A DNA stretch of 22,438 nt from Fragilariopsis cylindrus CCMP1102 (GCA_900095095.1 FMBT01000258.1:1-22438); one strand, 5' to 3'; counted from the first letter of the stretch, positions 8,957 through 18,431 are shown. The notes: generated by a model from the sequence alone, not told the origin. A program made the numbers and translations.

Positions 8957-11134
8957 ATGAAGAAGAAGATGGGATCATCATCAATGTCATCGTCGTTTGA
9001 GCAGCCTTCTTCATCTTTGCGACCATCGTCGTCGTCTTCATTATTGACAGGGTCGTTTCCTACTAGATCTAATACCAATACTAAAAAATTAAGTAAAGAA
9101 AAATTAGAGAAAGATAAAAAGGTATGTAAAGATTTTAATTTAAAAACAAACGAATCAAAAGGACGTAAAATAACAAAAAGACGATCAATATTTGATTTAC
9201 GTACATCCAAAATGAGAACATCCAAAACAGATGATGATTTATCAGATGGTAGTTCAGGAAGTAATCCAGGTGGTGAAAGAAATATGACTGGTACAAAACA
9301 AGGACGTTTATATGATACAAGGCATGCCTATAAACCAGGTGGATTAATTGTGGATGAAATGATATATGGTATAAAAATGGCACATTTATCATGTACAGAT
9401 GATTCTGATACACGTCTTGTTGGTAGTAGTGCAAATTCAATTGCCGCATTAGTACATTTAGTTGAAGGGAATGATATGAATGGTAGTCCAATTGAACATC
9501 CTGAAATATTTATTAAATTAAAGTTATCCGAAATATTAAAACAAAAATTCAGTCTAAATTTAGATTGTTGGATAGATGAGTCAGGAGTAAGAAAAGGTCG
9601 TCCCGTTGATACACAGGGTTATATTGCAAGTAATGAAGACATTATTATATTAAGTTATAGATTTTCAACATCATTATTTGATTGGATAGCAAATTTTAAT
9701 ATAAAATCAAGTGAATGGGAACCAGCTGTTGATGAAGCATTAGGTCATGCTGGATTAATGTCATCTTGTGGCGGTTGGTTTACTAAATTTTGTACAACAA
9801 AGGAAGGTAAACCACGTGTACATACATCATACTACAATAATTTTATTTATACTATACCAATGATACGTGAACACATTATTAATAAATTAATGAAAAAAGA
9901 TGGTACACCAAAAAAAGTTTATGTTGTTGGTTGCTCATTAGGTGCAGCTATATCACAAATAGCATTTTGTTTTATATTAGAAGAAATGACACCCTATTTA
10001 AAAGATCCTAATTTTATGAATCATAAATTAATGTAAGTACCGTACAAACGAATTCGAGTTCTTCATAAACAATGTGTTGTTGTTTTGTTTTGGTGTTGTC
10101 GATCGTTTAAACTGCGGGGGAATTGATCGCAGGAGAAAGAGCATCATTTTCGATTCCGATTCCGATTCCGATCGTTTTCTTGCAAACTTTTATCAAACTC
10201 ACGATGATCTTATTCTTCTTTTTCTGAACCAACAAAACAAAAACAAAAAACTTAATTAAGATCGGTTACGGCTGGTTGTCCACGTGTTGGTGATAGAAAA
10301 TTTCGAAAGGTAATGATGAAACGAATGGCTTTGTTGAAACCGTTAAATCGTGCAGTTATATGCAGATGTGTATATAATAATGATATTGTACCACATGCAC
10401 CACCAAATGTATTAAAATTTCATCATTTAGATAAATTGGTATATATTACTAAAAATGGTGATAATCTCATTATTAATCCAAATATGTCAAAAATATTTAC
10501 TAAATTTGGTGAATTACAAAAAATATATACAACTTTATTCAACAAGAAAAAAGTGGAAGTTACAGAAAATGTGGAAGAGAATATACATAAAGCCCAAGAT
10601 ACTATACATGAAGTACAAGATAACATCGCTGAGAATATACATGAAGTACAAGATAATATTGCTGATGCTATAACTAAGAAGGAAGGACACCAACGTATTA
10701 GTAGTGGTACTGCTGCGAGTGACGTTGTTGCTGCAGTCGCTAAAGGTAACGCGGAAGAAGAAAAAGAAAAAAGTGCAGTAAATGTTGCAGCAGCAGCAGC
10801 AGCAGTAGCCGGGCCAGCAGCCAGACCAGCAAATGTAGCAGTTGCAGTTGTTGCAGGAAAGACAGCATTTGAAATTGAATGTGAACATGCACTAGAAGGT
10901 ATTCATGATCATATGCCATATTGGTATATGACATTTTTAGAAAAAATTAGAGATGAACAAAATGCTATGTTTTCATCTGACAATGATGCGGCTGTTACTC
11001 CTGCTACAAGTAATGGCAACAACCATGGAAGCGATCTGATGACCAGTATAAGAGAGGATCCGGCAAAGGAAGAGTCCGCCCCTCAAGAAACTGAATCGGA
11101 CGGTGACGACGGTGTCGATGTCGCTGCCTGCTGA
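8957..11134 (+). CDS. Class-3 lipase (Lipase_3 family), two exons with amphipathic insert
   Basis: Exon 1 is 8957-10032 and exon 2 is 10261-11134; joining them gives 649 residues. The ATG at 8957 precedes a Ser-rich leader; an in-frame ATG at 8588 is the alternative start. The nucleophile elbow is GCSLGAA with Ser327 (family consensus GxSxG). Directly across the splice come VTAGCPRVGDRKFRK, the usual next strand, then NNDIVPHAPP with the catalytic Asp400. The likely catalytic His is H576 in DHMPYWYM. Known: these alpha/beta hydrolases cleave acylglycerols or related esters. Odd: between Asp and His there is an insert of about 120 residues with 11-residue amphipathic repeats (about 460-499), then an Ala/Val-rich stretch. 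The tail is acidic and low complexity. No signal peptide is evident from the 8957 start. Inferred: the insert may attach the enzyme to lipid surfaces. Confidence 0.88.
10033..10260 (+). other. Intron of the lipase gene, 228 nt
   Basis: It opens with GTAAGT at 10033 and closes with AATTAAG at 10260. Splicing joins AT with A to give Ile and continues directly into SVTAGCPRVGD, the expected lipase strand. Unspliced, the frame stops at once in TAA (10034-10036). The intron contains four GATTCC hexamers near 10148-10172. Confidence 0.9.
10607..10672 (+). repeat. 33-bp tandem repeat encoding an 11-residue amphipathic unit
   Basis: 10607-10639 and 10640-10672 encode HEVQDNIAENI and HEVQDNIADAI (residues 475-485 and 486-496). 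A diverged unit (H468 onward) precedes them. Hydrophobic residues at 463, 467, 470, 474, 477, 481, 485, 488, 492 and 496 are spaced 3-4 apart along one helix face. Confidence 0.85.
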
Positions 11135-12160
11135 TTTAAAGTAAAACCAATCAAAGACTACCGTCGTACTCCTACTACTAACTCAAATGGTACCGCAGCA
11201 TGCAATTAATGGAGAAAGAGAGAGGGAGAGAGGACGGAACGACAAGCGTGGCCATTTACTTATTCGATCATTTTATACACGCAACGATATTTTTTCATAT
11301 CATATTATTTAACATACAAAATGTTTCCCAAGTACCGTACCGACTGTACGTATTATATATAACATGTACTGATTATATGTTTTTCAGTTTTTGTTTTCTC
11401 TGGAAGGTAGGGAGACCAACATATCTATATATGTATTCCAGAAATTGCATTTATTTAGTTGCAATACTACTACTACAATGGCTAGTTCTTCTATACTGAT
11501 TAGCGACACGTAGTCCTGATCCGTTCTAGATTCTTTCCGTACACTGTATATCTATGATATGTGTGTACTGTAGTAGGTATTGGTGTCTCTAAAGGAGAAC
11601 TAGCACGAGAAGAAAGATGGTACCGACAAAAAGCGAAGGCAGGAGCGTGCTGACGTGACTCGTGACTGATTCATTCACAAAGATCTCGTTAGTAAGGGTG
11701 TTTTGTTATTTCAATTCTTCGATCCATAAAAATAAAATAGCATGACTTTTTCTTTTCGTTTGCGATAAAAACCTGAAACTGCGAGTTTATGTTCGCACAA
11801 TCTCATTGGTCAGTTAAAAATTTCAAATCAAGTCACCAGATACCGACAAAGGCCTGAAAGGTGTATACTGTCCTACTCCTCGTTTTACGTACTAGCTTCA
11901 CTCACTCGCTGTCAGTTGAAGCATTTCATGCATTTGTTTTGACACGGCGTACTTGTAAAGCGGACGCCGAATATAGCATCATGAAGCACTTCGTAGACAA
12001 CCGGGAAAAATGTGTAGGAAAGAATCCGCGGGGACTAACTACAAACAATCATAATTAAATTTTTCGCAGATAAAAATAGATTGGAAGAAACAATAGTTCT
12101 ACTGAACCTAGTAAAACAACCATCCTTTCACTTTACCTTGGAAAACACAACATAAGAATC
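11135..12160. promoter_or_regulatory. Intergenic with promoter-side module of the 12161 gene
   Basis: No supported gene: the 99-residue frame at 11200-11499 is AT-rich, hydrophobic noise. The part from 11611 to 11837 is a module repeated elsewhere in the window, and the remainder up to 12160 is the presumed proximal promoter and 5' UTR of the small gene. Confidence 0.5.
11611..11837 (+). repeat. Promoter-side module P, copy 1
   Basis: This block resembles the reverse complement of 18432-18641 over its whole length. Shared anchors are GACTCGTGA followed by GATTCATTCACAAAGATCT, then GCGATAAAAACCTGAAACTG, then CTCATTGGTCAGTTAAAAAT. A CCAAT box in reverse (ATTGG) lies in the most conserved part. 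It is about 320 bp upstream of the ATG at 12161. It may be a duplicated promoter or a small mobile element. Confidence 0.8.
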
Positions 12161-12451
12161 ATGTCTGAAGAACTCGCAGATTCGATTGTTCTTGCTGCCC
12201 GTAAAATGGAACATAAAGAAGTTGAAGTGATTGCCCTTATTCATTATACCGATTTCGACGGAAAATACCGTATCAATTGTCCAATTAGCATGACTTTCAA
12301 TTTGTTCGAACATGCCTACAATTATTTGGCTATGGAAGGATACTGCAAAGTCAGCGCAGATGAAAGCACGGAATTTAAGAAATCGTTGGAAGATGTCAAA
12401 GCAGGCCCTGTTGTTATTATGGTTATGAGTAAGAAAGTGAACAAGGAATAA
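12161..12451 (+). CDS. Small conserved-looking protein, 96 residues, unknown function
   Basis: I do not recognise a family. The ATG at 12161 lies in the context AGAATCATG and the frame ends in TAA. The protein has no signal peptide or membrane span. A strand-like start (KEVEVIALIHYTDFDGKYRINCPI) is followed by a helix-like TFNLFEHAYNYLAMEGYC, a charged helix (STEFKKSLEDVK) and a final strand (GPVVIMVMSKK). That order is loosely reminiscent of a small alpha/beta (beta-grasp-type) fold, a weak inference. Support for coding comes from a diverged inverted copy at 14994-15190, where the last 22 codons align without gaps and differ partly by conservative changes, for example SLEDVK against SMEDAK and IMVMSKK against IMVMSRK. 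Confidence 0.75.
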   Translation: MSEELADSIVLAARKMEHKEVEVIALIHYTDFDGKYRINCPISMTFNLFEHAYNYLAMEGYCKVSADESTEFKKSLEDVKAGPVVIMVMSKKVNKE

Positions 12452-13499
12452 ATTTCGACATGAAGAGAGCTCGTCCAGTGAAAATGCAACAACTTGAAAC
12501 TGTATCATAAGCTGATGACAAGAATGATGGAAGAGATCTAAATGGTATGCTCAATGTGATTATGTGGCGTATTGGTGGCTTTCGATAAGATATTCGCGTG
12601 TGTGAAACGATGCTTCGTGGGATGCTGTGATACGATACGATACGATACGATACGAATGTATGGATAAAGAAACACCTATATATATATGATACGACTCATA
12701 GACAATAATAGTAGTCCAATTATTTATATAAAATACAATCAATAACGCTTTCTTCCATCATTCCATTATTTTTATGTCGATTTGGATCTTCCTTCAACGA
12801 CTTCTTCCTTTTGACTTGTTCGATGCCTATTTGCCTACGCATGGACAGTCGTCGGTATGTTAGTAGCACCCCCTGTGTGTGTGCAACGTTCATTATCGTT
12901 CAGCCGACAGTAATTGTACAGTAGGATTTGAAATTGTCAGCCATGACATGCAGAATACCGTATACCTTAGTGTTAAGATGTGTATCATGGAGTACCATAT
13001 GCACATGACAAAAAGAAACGGAGAGTGTTTCGATGTCGGAAGCAAATAAATGCATTGTTCTTCGCGTTCACCACGTAGCGTAAGTTAGTTTGTTTTCATG
13101 TGTTTGTTGTTTTTGTTATTAGATATTTTAACGGCAATCACAGTTGCCTGCCCCCACTTAACAAAACAATTATTGATTCACCACTTTTGCAAGACTAGTG
13201 ATACTCCAACGCACGTAAACGCTAAACAATCGCATTAAAAAATAAATATTTAAGGCCAAATTTTTGAAATATCGGCTTTTTTCCCATGTGCTTTCAACTC
13301 CAACTGCAGATTTTGAAATTTTATCAGACGATTCTGCCGAAGTAAACAGCCATTTAATTTTTCTTACAATATAATTTAAAGTAGACTAACATTACAAGTA
13401 TCGACAACATTAAAGACATAATATCAGCTCTCGCAACAAACAGAACCAAGATCCTCTCTCCTCTCTCTATCAGCAATTAAAAAGCAAAAAACCCAACCA
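12452..13499. other. Intergenic, no gene recognised
   Basis: The 3' flank to about 12475 (TAAATTTCGACA, then GAAGAGAGCTCGTC) is shared with the inverted copy near 15000. A GATAC pentamer microsatellite runs from about 12630 to 12655, followed by a short TATATA tract. The rest to 13499 is AT-rich with CT-rich patches near 13455. It should include the promoter of the CAP locus. No ORF is worth calling. Confidence 0.5.
12630..12655. repeat. GATAC pentanucleotide microsatellite
   Basis: About five perfect GATAC units in the 3' flank of the 12161 gene. Confidence 0.9.
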
Positions 13500-14003
13500 C
13501 AACCACGATAATGATGATGCCTTCAACAACAATAAGTCCGGTGCCAGTAAACACAGTAACAGAAGAGCAGGAACAGCATCAGCATCAGCAGCTACTACTA
13601 CAATAGCATTCGCATCAGCGTCGTTGTCATCACATTCAGCGCCAGTAGCAGTATTGGTGTAGTAACAGCAAGACGAGATCGAAGAGATGATCGTGGTTCG
13701 ATCCGCGGTTCATACCAGAGACCAAATCGTATGGATCGTCATCATCGTCGTCATCGTCATCATCCTCTATTATCAAATCGATAACAATGCTAATAGCAAC
13801 ACGAACAGCATCATCAGCAAAATGTATTAGTTCCACAATGTGATTCAAATAATCCAATTCGTATTTCAATACAAACAATCCTATCGATACAACGAATGAT
13901 TGTGATCGATTTCTTGATTATTGTGAAAAAAGTATGACACATTAACAAATATAATAATAATCGATATATATGGCCAAATGATTTCTATAATACGGTGGAA
14001 TTG
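13500..14003 (+). pseudogene. Frame-broken 5' portion of the CAP-protein locus
   Basis: Protein-like stretches occur here in different frames on the plus strand, in the order expected of one gene. An Ala/Ser-rich hydrophobic stretch lies at about 13561-13660, an Arg/His-rich stretch at 13644-13781 and a Gln/Asn-rich stretch at 13797-13880. A Cys-containing segment at about 13880-13942 (DCDRFLDYCEKS) follows. From 13938 the frame is that of the downstream CAP ORF and is open, just after an in-frame TGA at 13935. No GT-AG pairs explain the changes. The spaced cysteines together with RCFKSC (from about 14010) recall an ShK-like cysteine module, a common accessory of secreted proteins. Either the gene has decayed at its 5' end or the assembly carries several indels. 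Confidence 0.45.
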
Positions 14004-14723
14004 ATGTATGAACGTTGTTTCAAATCATGTTCCGATTATTTAAATGGTGGTGTACAAGAATTTTGTACAATGCCTGAGGTTAACACAGAACCAGCATCGT
14101 TAACTGCTAGTTTTAATAGTGCCTCCAATTCTAATCCAGACTATTGTAGTAGTATTGGCAATAGCAATTCGTATTGGACGAATCAAATGATATCACATGA
14201 GGATGCGACGTTACAAGAAATGAATAATGTACGTAATCTATCTCAAGGTACAACATGTAATAGATATGATTATTCAACCTCATCCACAACATCAACATAC
14301 TATCCAAAATCAAGTCCAGTACAAATGAATGAATCATTACAATGTGCGGCACGTATCCAAGCAAAGAATATTGTGGATTTAACAATAGCACAAGGTGGTC
14401 AATTTCCATCTAATTTACATCAAGCATGCCCGCCTGGAAATGATAGTGTCTGTGAAGATTTTTCAACAAGAATAATTAATGCTGGATACGAGTATCAAAC
14501 ACAAGGATTTGGTACTATTAATGAAGTAACAGCTGCTGGATATAGATCACCAGCCACAGTTATACAAGGTTGGTTATCGAGCACAAGTGGACATTGTTCA
14601 GCAATAGTAAAACAACAATCACTTGTTGTAACAACAGAAGTTGGTATTGGTTATTATGAAGATCTAACAACAAATCCAAAAACAACTGCTCATGTCATGA
14701 TTGTTGCACAACGTAAATTATAA
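14004..14723 (+). CDS. CAP/SCP (PR-1-like) superfamily protein, 5' end uncertain
   Basis: From the first ATG in frame the product is 239 residues, though the frame is open back to 13938. A Cys-containing, Ser/Asn-rich region precedes a CAP domain at about 69-237. It opens with LQEMNNVRNLSQG (usual first helix), then ESLQCAARIQAKNIV, SNLHQACP with a candidate site His (H139), STRIINAGY, a GTINEV segment with E174 where the family has GENI, and GWLSSTSGHC with H197. It ends TEVGIGYYED then AHVMIVAQRK, the usual final strands. Known: CAP proteins are mostly secreted; roles include sterol or lipid binding and defence-related functions. No signal peptide is in this frame because the 5' part is broken. 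Whether it is still expressed as protein is doubtful, but the 3' 240 codons are intact. Confidence 0.75.
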   Translation: MYERCFKSCSDYLNGGVQEFCTMPEVNTEPASLTASFNSASNSNPDYCSSIGNSNSYWTNQMISHEDATLQEMNNVRNLSQGTTCNRYDYSTSSTTSTYYPKSSPVQMNESLQCAARIQAKNIVDLTIAQGGQFPSNLHQACPPGNDSVCEDFSTRIINAGYEYQTQGFGTINEVTAAGYRSPATVIQGWLSSTSGHCSAIVKQQSLVVTTEVGIGYYEDLTTNPKTTAHVMIVAQRKL

Positions 14724-14993
14724 GGAAGGAAAAAGGGAGAGAGATACGAAGGAGCCGAATAGTTTTACAATACATACATACATACATACATACTGCATAT
14801 AGGACCTATACATAAAGTACATACATATTGAATAATAATATTGTGTGTGTAGCTTAATAATTATGTATAAGAAATTATATCTATTTTATGATGAACCACA
14901 TCTTTGTATATCTTTTTTTCTGCTCGAGACAGCTACTTAGCTAGTAGACAACGAATCGTTGACGACAATCCGCTAGCTACAATTGTATCATAA
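14724..14993. other. Short spacer with CATA tetranucleotide repeat
   Basis: A perfect ACAT/CATA run lies near 14772-14792, right after the CAP stop codon. The rest is AT-rich and holds nothing I can name. Confidence 0.6.
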
Positions 14994-15190
14994 GACGAGC
15001 TCTCTTCTTTGTCGAAATTTAATGTCTGCTCAATTTCCTACTCATCACCATGATAATAGAGTACGGTTCTTTTGCATCTTCCATCGATTTTCTTTATGTG
15101 CGTGTCTTTATCTTGGCTTACTTCTTGGTATCGTTTCATAGCCAAATAACCGTGCCTATTGAGTGGATGGATTGTGAGATGATTTCGTGT
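14994..15190 (-). pseudogene. Truncated, frameshifted inverted copy of the 12161 gene
   Basis: On the minus strand this matches the 3' half and 3' flank of the 12161 gene. Shared pieces are TATTTGGCTATG, then GAAGATG, then ATGGT(G/T)ATGAGTA, and after the TAA at 15021-15019 ATTTCGACA with GAAGAGAGCTCGTC. Relative to the intact gene one A is inserted (AAGAAAATCG against AAGAAATCG), shifting the frame. Past that point the last 22 codons realign exactly to the stop. The 5' half of the gene is missing. Upstream, the sequence jumps to promoter-module DNA at 15206, implying a deletion that joined promoter and gene body. Confidence 0.8.
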
Positions 15191-15205
15191 ACAGTAGAAA
15201 GGTTT

Positions 15206-15330
15206 CTTGTGAATGAATCAATCACTTTTTCTTTCTTGACTCTTGGTTAATTCACAAGATTGACCAAGACTGTATTCAACATACCGGTAGTAATGTCTTT
15301 TGCCTTACGGAGGAGTAATGTGTATTAGTT
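15206..15330 (-). repeat. Fragment of promoter-side module, second copy
   Basis: 15206-15225 (CTTGTGAATGAATCAATCAC) matches the reverse complement of 11662-11682 and also 18576-18597. The next part, about 15252-15315, shares ACAAGATTGACCAAGA and TGCCTTACGG with 18685-18765 in the same orientation. It sits directly upstream of the truncated gene copy, in the order expected of a promoter. Confidence 0.65.
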
Positions 15331-15363
15331 GATAAAGATACTATGAAATTCAAACAATCGGGT

Positions 15364-15381
15364 GGGGGGGGGGGGGGGGGG
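15364..15381. repeat. Run of 18 G
   Basis: An uninterrupted G tract in AT-rich DNA. It could form a quadruplex; its true length is uncertain, since homopolymers are often mis-sized. Confidence 0.8.
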
Positions 15382-15669
15382 ATTTGAAGAACGTTTGACT
15401 TTTTACATTTACAAAATGCGCATCACTTTGGATTTGGTTTGATATGAAATTGCGACTTCTTCCTGTTAATAAACAAACTATTATTTCGTTTCACATTTCA
15501 CAGTTAGGATGATGTCGTGATAAAACTTAAAAGAGAAGAGAAATTTGGTTGTTGTCGTTACTTTTTTAATATTTAAATTTTATTTAGATTCAGTACTGGA
15601 GTGGTTATCCTCTTTTTCTCCGAACAAGACGACGTCGAAGAGATTTGTTGTTTTGATTTTCATTTTCAT
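15382..15669. other. Spacer, 3' flank of the Cys-rich pseudogene
   Basis: AT-rich DNA without an ORF that I would call. Confidence 0.5.
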
Positions 15670-16373
15670 TTAGAGGAATGCGCTCGAATCGAGACATGTG
15701 TTCACCTTGAAGGAAACAGTTCCGAAGCACAATGCACACCCAGCAACATATCCCCGTTCGGGGTCGCATTCACAGGCATTTCCGTTTGGATTGTCAAAGT
15801 CGTCGTTGCGGACCTGGTTGGGATCATTCAAGACACCGGTGATGGGATCGCATAAGATATCGGAGTTTTCCAAGTCAAAGAGATCTCCGGCACCGCTCTT
15901 TGTATCGGTGTCAAAGGAATCATTATCAATGTCACAGAGGTTGGCACAGTCGACGTCCATTCCCAATTCTCGTCCCTGGCATTGATGGCTTCGCGGACAT
16001 CGGCCAAGAGGTTGAAATTGGATCCAAAGTAACGGAGGTAACTTCCGGAGCAGGGGTAGGTGTAGGCGATATTGCTGTCCAAGAGGTATTCAGTTTCGAC
16101 CTCGAAAGATGTGTTGGCCAGTTGAGAGCAATCGCCGATCAATGCTTGTCGTCTTGCTCCTTTCGTACTCTTTTCACTTTTCGAGCTCTTGCCCGGCTTG
16201 AGTTCCCTGCTTACTCTGGCCTGTAAATGGAACGATGCAATGCAATAGAAGGATGCGGATGTGAGTAACATATAAAAGAAAGACACGGGCTAAGTATTAT
16301 AGCACCGACCAACGTACCTCGGTGACAGAGAAGAGAGCTGCGATAGTAGCGATAGATGCAATGGAGAATTCAT
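15670..16373 (-). pseudogene. Secreted Cys-rich protein gene with two frame breaks
   Basis: Exon 1 is 16373-16318 and exon 2 is 16220-15670, with a 97-nt intron between them (GTACGT...TTTACAG). The frame FSIASIATIAALFSVTEA reads as a classic signal peptide and joins in frame to exon 2, but the only nearby ATG (16373) is one base out of frame, as if a base were lost after ATGAA. From the ATG the spliced frame stops within a few codons of exon 2. Exon 2 is then open to about 15975, where a second one-base break moves the frame to one running to TAA at 15670. That last part is acidic and Cys-rich (DVDCANLCDIDNDSFDTD, then NACECDPERGYVAGCALCFG). The codons end mostly in C or G, unlike the AT-ending neighbours, suggesting a once highly expressed gene or a different origin. 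I recognise no family. It is a pseudogene unless the breaks are assembly errors. Confidence 0.7.
16221..16317 (-). other. Intron of the Cys-rich secreted-protein gene, 97 nt
   Basis: On the minus strand it begins GTACGTTGG after CACCGAG and ends TTTACAG before GCCAGAG. It separates the signal peptide exon from the mature region. Confidence 0.75.
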
Positions 16374-17169
16374 GATTGATTAGTATTTGGATGATGTTAA
16401 TGAGTTGTTTGTTTGTTCAGCTGCTTTTGAGATTGTGATCTTTTGGTTTGTGAGCAATTATGTAAATGTGGAATTGCGAGAGTAAGAACGGAAGATGTGA
16501 ACAGATGTGCCCAAAAGTGGAGCGATGCATCCAAAAGGGGAATCGATTCTTGTTTTTGTCGAATTCTAGGATCTAAAGTGCGATCACAAGATTCGGATGG
16601 CCTTAAAAGAGAAAGTAAGACTTGCCCGTGTTCGGAAGAAAAGTCGGAACGTCAGACCATACAGTAATATTATGCCGATATTGGTAACGTTAGTATCAAT
16701 AATGTGAACGAATAAATTGTTTGATGTGTGAATGAGATATTCTTCAATTTTGTCGATGCATGTTATTCGCGTGCCTAGACTTAGAGTTTAATTAATGAAT
16801 TCATGCTCATCGTGTGTCATAAACAATTGGCGAGGAGAACAAATAAGTCGAAAAAGGTTACTGCTCCACGCTTTCCGCCTATTTTTTCAGTCTATTACCT
16901 TTTTCATTCTACACGAGTGCGAACGTTTCAATAAAACGAGTATGAAAAAATTGATCTTAACTTTTATATTTTCTCATAAGGCGCGTGCTTGGCACAGATC
17001 AAACATGATTATGTGTAATTCTTTCCTTGTTCTTTCTGATAAAAAGGAGAGCGAAAGCGCCGCCGATTCTTCTAATGTTTAACACTTCATCGATTCAAAA
17101 AAAAAATCATGGATCGTGGCATAGCCTGTTATATAAGCCGAATTTTCATGCTAATATTTTTTGTGCGAG
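16374..17169. other. Gene-poor stretch, nothing recognised
   Basis: Includes the promoter side of the Cys-rich pseudogene just above 16373. The short frames at 16443-16667 and 16795-17082 show no domain or periodic composition. I see nothing else. Confidence 0.5.
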
Positions 17170-17720
17170 GGAACAAACAACACGCGAGGTTTTGCGCGTT
17201 AAAACAAGGGAGTAAACACGACTGATTTCAGAGCTAAATTAGTTCCTTCTAATACAACAAGGCTCCCCAGCCTCACCAAGTGCAAGCGTTGAGCGTCTTT
17301 AATTTTGAGTCTTTACGATAGAATTTTTCAATCCCGCATTGTCATCCGCGTGTCACTATGGACTGGATCAGCTCTGGCATTGCAAGAGGAATTGGAGAGA
17401 GTCATTTTCATATGCACATTCTTTACAACAGATTTGTTGATCCAACAAAGAATATCTTGAATTGGTTTCAATGTTATCTTTACTTTCCAACTGAAATCTT
17501 CTTCAAGCAATTTATGGACGCAGGTGGCCCAATTCAGGACAAAAATTCAATGCATTATTGACAAAATCTTTTATTTGTTTACCAAAAAGTGCTGATTGTA
17601 CACTCACAAAAAGGCTGTTGAGCACCACACACCAACCAATTGTCCAATCACACCGGCATAATACACTATTTTGTGGTACTATTTTCATTACCAGTAAATG
17701 CATCAAACTTTTATTCACAT
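17170..17720 (-). mobile_element. Relic of DIRS-like reverse transcriptase/RNase H
   Basis: On the minus strand, pieces in shifting frames follow the order of the end of a DIRS-type RT and the start of its RNase H. First is a helix ending NNALNFCPELGHLRP (about 17560-17515). Then comes LLEEDFSWKVKITL with IQDILCWINKSV (about 17505-17425), matching the family pattern DF....(L)....I.DL.WWI.N. Further on is LNACTW, a stop, then GWGALLY (about 17292-17250), where DIRS elements have TDAS..GWGA. Stops and frame changes show it is dead. No terminal repeats or tyrosine recombinase are seen nearby. The assignment rests on motif order, not on a search, so it is tentative. Coordinates are approximate. 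Confidence 0.4.
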
Positions 17721-18431
17721 GCCCTACGCCACCTACCTCACAGGTAATGTATTATTCTTGTTATGCAGTTGCAGCAAGGGACAAAGACTAGTGTGAGCAA
17801 ATTTGCTAGCTACTTGGCATGCCCCACTATTTATCTATTACTGCAATGCAAGTGGCATCTCTTGTAGCTATGCACTGATTTTATTTGATTTTAGTAGCTC
17901 ATCCGACAGATAGGTGCAAATGACAAGAGACAGCAAGATGACTAAAAACTGAATTAATCCAGCAATACGAATAGATAAATAATAAAACTAAGTATAGTAT
18001 AGAAATAGATAATGGATACAAATATTGATGCGATCAAGTTGTTTTTAAAGTCATTCAACCAATACTTTATTTATTACTTCTATGTCTGTACATATATTGA
18101 TTCTTCTATCCCGCCTCCTCTAGACTTGTACTCAATATTTCAAATCATCCATAGGACGGATCTCTTTTATATGTGTAAGTATCTGAGTACACGGCCTTAG
18201 CTATCTGTAGAGGTTCTCAGTATTAAAACCCATTTATTAGATTAGGTTTAGGTTCAATATAATGATTATATCTCTAGCTTTTTATACTTTGCAAATCCAT
18301 CCCCTCGCCTCATATCATCTGGCTGGAAAGGGGTTCACCGACTGTACTGTATTGTATTTGACACTCCTATTGTTACAACACCGCACTACTAGAAAATCAA
18401 TCCTGCATACATACCACCACTAGTATGTTAT
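17721..18431. other. Gene-poor stretch, nothing recognised
   Basis: AT-rich DNA. If the module at 18432-18641 were a promoter like copy 1, a third copy of the small gene would start near 18100 on the minus strand. I see no trace of it there. Confidence 0.5.

Noticed and set aside
10535-10934. Minus-strand Cys-rich and Leu-rich frames opposite lipase exon 2
   Set aside because: Shadows of the Ala- and Glu-coding repeats in the lipase insert; the sense frame carries the conserved lipase motifs.
11200-11499. Plus-strand 99-residue frame after the lipase
   Set aside because: Tyr/Leu/Ile-rich translation of AT-rich DNA. It looks like 3' flank rather than a membrane protein and has no recognisable start context.
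13690-13712. GGTTCGATCC, like a tRNA T-loop
   Set aside because: No matching acceptor, D or anticodon arms upstream. It falls within a protein-like stretch of the CAP locus.
15050-15250. Plus-strand 66-residue hydrophobic frame
   Set aside because: Antisense to the truncated copy of the 12161 gene; the minus-strand alignment explains this DNA better.
16443-17215. Plus-strand frames at 16443, 16795 and 17027
   Set aside because: Short, without domains, signal peptides or repeated copies, in a region with no other sign of coding.
17358-17561. Plus-strand 67-residue frame
   Set aside because: It lies opposite the retroelement-like minus-strand pieces, which show family motifs; this frame shows none.
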